NCBI GenBank assembly: GCA_948678575.1
Contig: CAPPGO010000002.1
Span: 115,697 to 179,696, forward strand
Length of the DNA stretch: 64,000 nt
Source: an uncultured Clostridia bacterium
Lineage (GTDB): Bacteria > Bacillota > Clostridia > TANB77 > CAG-508
Direction of reading: 5' to 3'
Notes under the pieces: model-generated
What the model saw: only the letters and a program-made list of their open reading frames with translations
What the model was told of the DNA's origin: nothing
The model's database searches: none
Translations under genes and position numbers: made by a program
Shown here: in pieces, positions 56,052-61,793 of the stretch
How the letters are laid out: each line of letters begins with the position of its first letter
How positions within the stretch are numbered: the stretch's first letter is position 1

Positions 56052-56080
56052 TTGAAATTTTTGTCAAAGTATGCTATAAT
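56052..56080 (+). promoter_or_regulatory. Promoter of the sortase gene
   Basis: TTGAAA at 56052-56057, 17-bp spacer, TATAAT at 56075-56080. Confidence 0.75.
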
Positions 56081-56140
56081 ATAATTATGTAAAGAAGTTT
56101 TTTAGTTATGTAAATTTTCTTATGAACGGAGGAAAAAGTT

Positions 56141-56869
56141 ATGTTTAAAAAAGCAGGGAATAAGTATGGTGATATATTAACAATGCTATTAGTTGTATTA
56201 ATAGTTGTTATATTAGGTATTGTAGGATATTTTGGATATGATATTTACAACAAAAATACAAAGACAAATAATGCTCAATCAGCAATGGCAGAATTTGAAG
56301 AAGCAACAAAAAGCGTAAGAAAGAAAAAAGTTACGAATACTGTTGCTGAGGAGAATCCAGATGTTGAAGAACTTGAAATAATAGAAAGAGAGAATGTTCC
56401 TAATGAATCAGCTTCTGGAACAGAAGTTGTAGCGGATGAAAACACAGAAAATACTGAAACTCCAAAAGTAATGTATGAAGGTTATGAAATGCTTGGTAAA
56501 ATAAATATTCCTAAAACTAAATGTGAATATCCAATTTTAGATCAAGTTACAAAACATTCAATAGAAGTTGCAGTTGCAGTTCTTTATGGACCAGGATTAA
56601 ACCAACCAGGTAATACAGTTATTGTAGGTCATAATTATAGAAATGGAATGTTTTTCTCAAATAATAAGAAATTACAAAAAGGAGATACAATTTACATAAC
56701 AAGTGCAACAGAAACTGTTGTATATGAAATATATAATATATATCAAACAACACCAGACGATGCTGAATATATGAGAAGAGATACAGGTGGAGCAAGAGAA
56801 ATTTCATTATCAACATGTACAGATGATTCTAGTGCAAGATTAATCATTTGGGCAAAAGAAAAAATATAA
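56141..56869 (+). CDS. Sortase, class D-like
   Basis: 242 aa. One N-terminal membrane helix (about 13-34), an acidic low-complexity linker (about 45-108), then the sortase barrel: INIPKTKCEYPIL, VIVGHNYRNGMFF (catalytic His), ISLSTCTDDSSARLII (catalytic Cys, then Arg). It anchors LPxTG-like proteins to the wall. No sorting-signal substrate is in the window; the neighbouring prepilin-like protein ends in the DGR variable region instead. GGAGGAAAA precedes the ATG. Confidence 0.88.
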   Translation: MFKKAGNKYGDILTMLLVVLIVVILGIVGYFGYDIYNKNTKTNNAQSAMAEFEEATKSVRKKKVTNTVAEENPDVEELEIIERENVPNESASGTEVVADENTENTETPKVMYEGYEMLGKINIPKTKCEYPILDQVTKHSIEVAVAVLYGPGLNQPGNTVIVGHNYRNGMFFSNNKKLQKGDTIYITSATETVVYEIYNIYQTTPDDAEYMRRDTGGAREISLSTCTDDSSARLIIWAKEKI

Positions 56870-56872
56870 ATT

Positions 56873-56907
56873 AAAAATTCTCACTACATAAGTAGTGAGA
56901 ATTTTTT
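56873..56907 (+). terminator. Terminator after the sortase gene
   Basis: An 11-bp core stem (56877-56887 with 56892-56902) is extended by A/T pairs and followed by a T-run. Confidence 0.9.
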
Positions 56908-56912
56908 GTTTC

Positions 56913-56940
56913 AAAAAAAGAGCTTTAAGCTCTTTTTTTC
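56913..56940 (+). terminator. Second hairpin behind the sortase terminator
   Basis: A near-perfect palindrome, AAAAAAAGAGCT/AGCTCTTTTTTT, with a 3-nt loop. Two terminators in a row insulate the DGR locus from the sortase gene. Confidence 0.75.
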
Positions 56941-57063
56941 ATTAAGATATTATATTAACGATATATATTAATATTATATTTGTTTACAGTACTAATTGTT
57001 TCCTTTGTTTTGATAGTAGTTTAAATTTAAAAAAACATAATATAAAAAATATTCTGTAAAGTC

Positions 57064-57092
57064 TTGACTTATTAGAAAATTATATGTATTAT
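57064..57092 (+). promoter_or_regulatory. Promoter of the DGR target gene
   Basis: TTGACT at 57064-57069, 17-bp spacer, TATTAT at 57087-57092 with an upstream TG. Transcription would start near 57100 and leave a leader of about 270 nt before the target start. Confidence 0.7.
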
Positions 57093-57189
57093 TATTTTGT
57101 AATATATCGTTAATATAATATTTTAACGAAAATTATTATGTACACAAAATACGGTAATGGCTATAAATAGCTATAAAAACTGAATAATA

Positions 57190-57340
57190 TTTGAACATGC
57201 AATAATTAGTGATTATTGTAATATAAGGTTCTGTATTTGCATGTTTTGCGAGTGGTTTTCCTCGCTTATAAGAGTACACTATCCTATGTACTTTTGTTTT
57301 TGTAGATATGGACTTTTTGTTATTCAAGGTCCATATCATT
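57190..57340 (+). ncRNA. Structured 5' leader of the DGR target gene
   Basis: Four hairpins in a row. A 9-bp stem, 57194-57202 with 57237-57245, encloses or competes with a 7-bp hairpin (57200-57206 with 57212-57218). GCGAG/CTCGC is 57248-57252 with 57261-57265. AGTACA/TGTACT is 57273-57278 with 57287-57292. A 9-12 bp stem, 57305-57313 with 57329-57337, ends about 20 bp before the Shine-Dalgarno. It matches no riboswitch that I can recall and may be a cis-regulator of the target gene. Confidence 0.55.
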
Positions 57341-57371
57341 CTAAATAAAAATAAACGAAGGGAGAAAAATC

Positions 57372-59213
57372 GTGAAGGGACAAATGAAAAAACAAAAAGG
57401 TATTACGCTTATAGCACTAGTAATCACAATAATTGTAATGCTAATATTAGCAGGGGTAACTATTGGTATGGTAGTTGGAGAAAATGGAATTTTAAAAAGA
57501 GCAGAAGATGCAGCTGTTATAAGCAAAAGAGCTTCAATTGAAGAAACAATTCAATTGGAATATTTAGGAGCTTTTGGAACCGATGGAAAGGTAAATATGA
57601 GCGACTTAGCAGATGGATTAATACAGCAAGGAGCAACAGCAGTTTTAGAAAATGGAAATGGTTTAGTAGCTACATTTGATGGAAATAATTATTATATTGA
57701 TGAAGAAGGAAACGTAGCAGTATTAGGTAGTGCTGATAATGAAGTTGATAAAATTGTAACAGCAAATGAGCCAAAGTTAGTATCTGGTATGATACCGATA
57801 AAATATAATGGAAAAAACTGGGTAATATGTTCAAATACAGATAGCGATTGGTATAGTTATACAAAAAATAAAAAACAATGGGCAAATGTTATGCTAAGTG
57901 ATGGAAAATATGATTCTACTGCAACAGTAGGAACAGTAGTAGAAAATGATGAATTAGGATCAACATTTGTATGGATACCAAGATATGCATATAAAATAAC
58001 AAGTGGATATAAAGGACAAAAAGGTTCATTGGATATAGTATGGTTAAATAACGATACTAATGAATATAGTTGTATAGAAAATGGAAAAATGAAAACAAAA
58101 AACGCTACTAAGACAGCAGTATTAAATGAAACGTTTACTGCATATAAAGATTATGTTGTTCATCCATGTTTCCAAAATGGAAATGGAAATTATGCAAATG
58201 GTGAATGGGATTCAGAATTATCAGGTATATGGGTAGCAAAATTTGAAGGTGGCTATCCAATGGAAGATAATGTGAATGATAGTAAAGCTGCCAAAAAAAT
58301 ATCAGTTGAGAGCGAAGAAGTTTATTATCCAGTATTTAAAGGTCAAAGATATTCATATAATTATTTAACAATATCACAAATATATAGTATGTTAAAAGAA
58401 ATAGATGGAGCATCAAATCCTTATGGATTAACTGCAACAGCAGATAGTCACTTTATAAAAAATAGTGAATGGGGTGCAGTAGCTTATTTGAGTTATAGTG
58501 CATATGGAATAGGAAATAATACAGAAGCAAAAGAAATATCATTAAATAATGTTAATTTAAACGGAAAAGTAAACTCAATATCAACAAAAGGTGTATGGGC
58601 AGTAACAGGATATGCTGGTGAGCATGAAGCATCATCAACTAATTCAATGGCAACAAATACTTTCTCAGTTGCGCCAGAAGCAGGTTTAACAGAAGAATTA
58701 AGTAATGGAACAATAACTTCTTATGCTTGGTATACAAGTAAAGGTGTTTCTGCGAGTACAACAGGAAATATTTATGGTATATATGACATAGCAGGTGGTC
58801 AAAATGAAATGACAGCAGCATATGTTGACTATGATAAAACAAAAGCATCATATTTAACTACTTATGGTTCATCATTTACAAATGATGGAAATACAAAATA
58901 TGCAACTGCATATAAAGCATATGCTTCTGCAACTAATTATGGAACAAATGATTCTTTTAGAGAATGGACATTAGAGAATGGATATTTTGGAGATGGATTA
59001 TTTGAAGTTTCAACAGTAGATGATTTAACAACAGGTGGATATTGTGCATGGTATGGAGATTGGCAAGAAGCAGATGCAACACACGAGCCGTTTTTCTTGC
59101 GTGGTGGTAATTACGCCCACACGACCTACGCAGGTACGTTCTACTTGGCTGACGGTGTTGGTTACAGCAGCCTCTACAATAGGGGCTTCCGTGCGGTGTT
59201 GGTTGGTGAGTAG
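57372..59213 (+). CDS. DGR target: prepilin-like surface protein with C-terminal variable region
   Basis: 613 aa. The N terminus is a type IV prepilin-like leader (KG then ITLIALVITIIVMLILAGVT) with predicted cleavage after Gly10 and Ala in place of the usual Glu5. A long middle region follows. The C-terminal part has the formylglycine-enzyme/C-type-lectin-like fold that DGRs diversify (IPRYAYKI, SGIWVAKFEGGYP, GIYDIAGGQNEMTAAYV, FREWTLENG, FFLRGGNY, RGFRAVLVGE). The last 43 codons lie in the VR. GTG 57372 is preferred: AAGGGAG lies 8 bp upstream, while ATG 57384 is too close to its site. It is probably displayed on the surface as a changeable binding protein. Confidence 0.9.
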   Translation: MKGQMKKQKGITLIALVITIIVMLILAGVTIGMVVGENGILKRAEDAAVISKRASIEETIQLEYLGAFGTDGKVNMSDLADGLIQQGATAVLENGNGLVATFDGNNYYIDEEGNVAVLGSADNEVDKIVTANEPKLVSGMIPIKYNGKNWVICSNTDSDWYSYTKNKKQWANVMLSDGKYDSTATVGTVVENDELGSTFVWIPRYAYKITSGYKGQKGSLDIVWLNNDTNEYSCIENGKMKTKNATKTAVLNETFTAYKDYVVHPCFQNGNGNYANGEWDSELSGIWVAKFEGGYPMEDNVNDSKAAKKISVESEEVYYPVFKGQRYSYNYLTISQIYSMLKEIDGASNPYGLTATADSHFIKNSEWGAVAYLSYSAYGIGNNTEAKEISLNNVNLNGKVNSISTKGVWAVTGYAGEHEASSTNSMATNTFSVAPEAGLTEELSNGTITSYAWYTSKGVSASTTGNIYGIYDIAGGQNEMTAAYVDYDKTKASYLTTYGSSFTNDGNTKYATAYKAYASATNYGTNDSFREWTLENGYFGDGLFEVSTVDDLTTGGYCAWYGDWQEADATHEPFFLRGGNYAHTTYAGTFYLADGVGYSSLYNRGFRAVLVGE

Positions 59214-59217
59214 CACT
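59086..59217 (+). repeat. DGR variable repeat (VR)
   Basis: 132 bp, 54% G+C in a roughly 30% genome. Identical to 59351-59482 except for 13 substitutions, each at a template adenine (4 A to G, 5 A to C, 4 A to T by my alignment). Nine affected codons correspond to AAC/AAT/GAT codons in the TR and one to ACA. The invariant 3' end (GGGGCTTCCGTGCGG to the stop) would be the initiation-of-mutagenic-homing site. Confidence 0.97.
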
Positions 59218-59301
59218 TTGAATTCTTTCCTTGCCCTTTGATTTTTATAGTGTCTTTTGATAATAATCGGGTAAGCAGAAAACACAAAATAAATAATTAA
59301 G

Positions 59302-59330
59302 ATATATTATTTGATTTTCAATTAATATAT
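59302..59330 (+). other. AT-rich hairpin between VR and TR
   Basis: A 13-bp stem with one mismatch (59302-59314 with 59318-59330) and a 3-nt loop, 20 bp before the TR. It has no T-tail, so transcripts from the target gene could read through. It may mark the 5' end of the template RNA or assist homing. Confidence 0.5.
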
Positions 59331-59350
59331 AGGGATTTAACTGTAAATTC

Positions 59351-59482
59351 AGCCGTTTTTCTTGCGTGGTGGTAATTACAACAACACGACAAACGCAGGT
59401 ACGTTCTACTTGGCTGACGATAATGGTAACAGCAACAACAACAATAGGGGCTTCCGTGCGGTGTTGGTTGGTGAGTAGCACT
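59351..59482 (+). repeat. DGR template repeat (TR)
   Basis: 132-bp copy of the VR with AAC-rich codons (AACAAC, AACAACAACAAT), the usual design that lets A-to-N changes reach many amino acids without stops. It has no start codon or ribosome site. Because the changes fall at + strand adenines, the template RNA must be read from the + strand, opposite to the RT gene. Confidence 0.97.
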
Positions 59483-59483
59483 C

Positions 59484-59574
59484 TGATACACAAAGATTCA
59501 TAAAGGAATCTATCCCAGCGGGGTACATTTCAAGGAATGTATCGAGGATTATATAATCAATAGGATTTGTATCA
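59484..59574 (+). ncRNA. Foldable RNA segment directly 3' of the TR
   Basis: TGATACA (59484-59490) pairs with TGTATCA (59568-59574) and closes a multibranch unit. Inside are AGATTC/GAATCT (59494-59499 with 59506-59511) and TACATT/AATGTA (59524-59529 with 59536-59541). In the studied phage DGR, RNA just downstream of TR is needed for RT-Avd priming; this segment is in the matching place. Function inferred. Confidence 0.55.
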
Positions 59575-59680
59575 AAGAAGTTAAATTCCTGTGGTATAGA
59601 CTTAGTTTCTATATTTCATAAACACATAAACCTTAAATTTGATTAAGTAGCAAAATGGCGAACATTCAAAGTTAAACAGG

Positions 59681-59718
59681 AAAACTCGATAATGATACAT
59701 CATTTCGAGTTTTTCTTG
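59681..59718. terminator. Bidirectional terminator between the TR transcript and the RT gene
   Basis: AAAACTCGA (59681-59689) pairs with TCGAGTTTT (59705-59713); an inner AATGA/TCATT stem extends it. The RT stop codon lies in the loop region. It would end both the + template RNA and the - RT mRNA. Confidence 0.8.
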
Positions 59719-60815
59719 TTATTTTTTAAATAATTATTTATATCATCTATTAAATTTTGTTCTAAAATTGTATTAGTCTTAGTATTTACTAAGAAATTAC
59801 AATTATTTAAAATTTTTTGTTGAAATTTATATGAATTACAATGTGATGAATGACCAATCCAAGCATTGATAGATAACAAGGCATGTTTAATGTTTAAATT
59901 GTTTTTCTCATAGGATTTATTCCATTTTTTTACATTGTTTTTAATTTTGGTTTTAGAAGAATTGCGTAGTAATCTATGTGTGGTAAAAATTCTATACCCA
60001 CAGAAGTTTATTCCCATTTTAGCAGGATAGTATCGAGATTTAGCGTTCAGTTCTAAATGCAAATGTTCTTTTAGAAAATTTGATATAGTATTATAAATTG
60101 AAATGCATTCTTTTTTAGAGTTTAAAATAAATAAAAAATCATCCATGTATCTACAATAGTATTTGATTTTTAAAGTATGCTTTACATATTGGTCTAATTC
60201 ATTCATATAGATATTGGCAAAGTATTGTGAAGTATAATTTCCAATTGGAATACCAACTTCATGAATACTTTGTTTTCCACTAAATATTAATCTATATGTG
60301 AATTTTAATAGTAGTTTATCACTAATATTTTTTCTCATAATATTCATTAAAATAAGTGGATCAATATTATAGAAAAACTTTTTTATATCACATTTTAAAA
60401 CCCAGAAATTAGGATTATTTTTTTGTGCTTGTCGCATCATTGATTGGCAATAATCAACTGCTTTATGTACACCTCTATTTTCAATACAAGCAAAAGTAGA
60501 ATTAATAAATCTGGGAATAAAATGAGGCTTAATAAATTCTTCAACATACCACTGATGAACAATTCTATCTTCATAAGGAAGTGCATGGATAATGCGTTCT
60601 TTGGGTTCAAAAACTTTAAAAGCATAATATTTGCCAACTCTATAAGTATTAGTTTTTATTTTTTGCATTAAATTAATGATATTATTTTCTAAATTAAGTT
60701 CATACATAATTACATCTTTTTTATAACTTTTATTCTTTTTTGCTCTTTGATGTGCTTGAATAAATTTTTCAAATCTTAGTGCATTTTTGAAAGAATTTTT
60801 TATCGTTTTTGACAT
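59700..60815 (-). CDS. DGR reverse transcriptase
   Basis: 371 aa from ATG 60815 (minus strand), which has GGAGG 12 bp upstream; an in-frame TTG four codons earlier abuts that site. RT motifs in order: NTYRVGKYYAFKV, ALPYEDRIVHQW, NFWVLKCDIKKFFYNID (first catalytic Asp), VGIPIGNYTSQYFANIYMNE and YCRYMDDFLFIL (YxDD). The IGxxxSQ variant in motif 4 is the hallmark separating DGR RTs from group II intron RTs. It makes adenine-mutagenised cDNA of the TR with Avd. Overlaps avd by 16 bp. No maturase or endonuclease domain. Confidence 0.96.
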   Translation of the reverse strand: MSKTIKNSFKNALRFEKFIQAHQRAKKNKSYKKDVIMYELNLENNIINLMQKIKTNTYRVGKYYAFKVFEPKERIIHALPYEDRIVHQWYVEEFIKPHFIPRFINSTFACIENRGVHKAVDYCQSMMRQAQKNNPNFWVLKCDIKKFFYNIDPLILMNIMRKNISDKLLLKFTYRLIFSGKQSIHEVGIPIGNYTSQYFANIYMNELDQYVKHTLKIKYYCRYMDDFLFILNSKKECISIYNTISNFLKEHLHLELNAKSRYYPAKMGINFCGYRIFTTHRLLRNSSKTKIKNNVKKWNKSYEKNNLNIKHALLSINAWIGHSSHCNSYKFQQKILNNCNFLVNTKTNTILEQNLIDDINNYLKNNKKNSK

Positions 60816-61165
60816 GAATTTAACCAACCTCCAAGCATATTACATATATCAGTAATAATATTGCACCAACTGTTATAATTTTGAGTAGATATATATTTAT
60901 ATCTATGTGCTAATCTAATGTGAACTTTAAGAAGACATAAATTAGTATCAAGTTCTTCTAAATATTTTACTTTATTATTTGGTGGGTATGCTTTTATTGC
61001 ATACATTAGCAATCTTAATCCAGTATATATGGTTTTTTTGATTTCTTCTGCTAATACAAATCGTTCAGATTTTGGAAATTTTCTAACAATATCATTTGTA
61101 TAGTAAATTAATTCTGTGTATTTTTGATAAATAGCAAGATTATCACGCTTGCTTTGATTTGACAT
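60800..61165 (-). CDS. avd: Avd, DGR accessory variability determinant
   Basis: 121 aa, the right size for the Avd four-helix bundle. The family look is clear: YTNDIVRKFPKSERFVLAEE, IKKTIYTGLRLLMYA, LDTNLCLLKVHIRLAHRYKY and a C-terminal MLGGWLNSC. Avd is a basic pentameric barrel that binds the RT and template RNA. AAAGGAGA precedes the ATG. Co-transcribed ahead of the RT. Confidence 0.92.
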   Translation of the reverse strand: MSNQSKRDNLAIYQKYTELIYYTNDIVRKFPKSERFVLAEEIKKTIYTGLRLLMYAIKAYPPNNKVKYLEELDTNLCLLKVHIRLAHRYKYISTQNYNSWCNIITDICNMLGGWLNSCQKR

Positions 61166-61197
61166 AATTTTCTCCTTTGTACTTTGTTTATATAAAA

Positions 61198-61226
61198 ATT
61201 ATACGATAAAAGAATAAAAAATTCAA
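61198..61226 (-). promoter_or_regulatory. Promoter of avd-RT
   Basis: On the minus strand: TTGAAT (61226-61221), 17-bp spacer, TATAAT (61203-61198). The -35 lies in a perfect 12-bp palindrome, ATTCAATTGAAT (61221-61232), in the divergent region shared with the MutS-like gene. Confidence 0.75.
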
Positions 61227-61269
61227 TTGAATGTATATATAAAAAATAATTAAAAGAAAGAGGTTAAAA

Positions 61270-61701
61270 ATGAATATAGAAAATGAAATAAAAATTTTAA
61301 AAAATTATAATCCAGATACTTTAATTATGATAAAGATAGGTGTTTTTTATCATGTTTATGGTAAAGATGCAAGTATTATATCATACCTTTTTGGCTATCA
61401 GATAAAAAAAGTATCCAAATTGAATACTTGTGGATTTCCAATTTCTGTTTTAGAAAAAATCTTATCAAGATTAGAGGAAGAGAAAGTCTTTTTTAAAGTT
61501 TTCAACAACAATTTTGATGTTGAAAACGAAAATAAACAGAAAATGCAAAATACTTATGAAAAAATATATAATGATTCATATAAGTATTTATTGAAGAAAA
61601 ATAGAATAGAAGAGATAAATGTATATTTAATGGAAAACATTAATACTGATTATATAAATAAAAAGATAGAAGCTATTGAGAAAATTATAAATGATGTGTA
61701 A
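61270..61701 (+). CDS. MutS domain-I-like protein, candidate DGR accessory
   Basis: 143 aa. Residues about 14-80 match the mismatch-sensing N-terminal domain of MutS: NPDTLIMIKIGVFYHVYGKD corresponds to the MutS GDFYELFxxDA region, and CGFPISVLEKILSRLEEE to AGIPYHAVENYLAKLV. The Phe-x-Glu wedge reads FYH, so the Glu is replaced by His. No clamp, lever or ATPase domain. A charged helical tail (about 95-143) follows. Divergent from avd. AGAGG lies 7 bp upstream of the ATG. From memory, MutS-like small proteins have been reported beside some DGRs. Confidence 0.75.
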   Translation: MNIENEIKILKNYNPDTLIMIKIGVFYHVYGKDASIISYLFGYQIKKVSKLNTCGFPISVLEKILSRLEEEKVFFKVFNNNFDVENENKQKMQNTYEKIYNDSYKYLLKKNRIEEINVYLMENINTDYINKKIEAIEKIINDV

Positions 61702-61707
61702 AAATCA

Positions 61708-61736
61708 TTGACAAAAAATTCATTTTAATAGATAAT
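61708..61736 (+). promoter_or_regulatory. Promoter of the glucan phosphorylase gene
   Basis: TTGACA at 61708-61713, 17-bp spacer, GATAAT at 61731-61736. Confidence 0.75.
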
Positions 61737-61793
61737 TATTATATCGAATTGTACGTATGAATATTATAAATTTACAAAGGAGGAATATATAAA

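Noticed and set aside
57190..57340. A c-di-GMP riboswitch, since such switches control pilin genes in Clostridia
   Set aside because: I could not find the GEMM-I or class II conserved core sequences; only generic hairpins are present.
59218..59301. GC-rich cruciform right after the VR, as in phage DGRs
   Set aside because: No 8-bp GC-rich stem with a GNRA-type loop is present; the only hairpin nearby is AT-rich and close to the TR.
59351..59482. A second, partial target gene or exon downstream of the prepilin-like gene
   Set aside because: It has no start codon or ribosome site, and the differences from the gene end are all at adenines, which marks it as the DGR template rather than coding sequence.
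59700..60815. Group II intron or retron reverse transcriptase
   Set aside because: No maturase or endonuclease domain and no intron or msr/msd structure; motif 4 is the DGR-type IGxxxSQ, with Avd, TR and VR adjacent.
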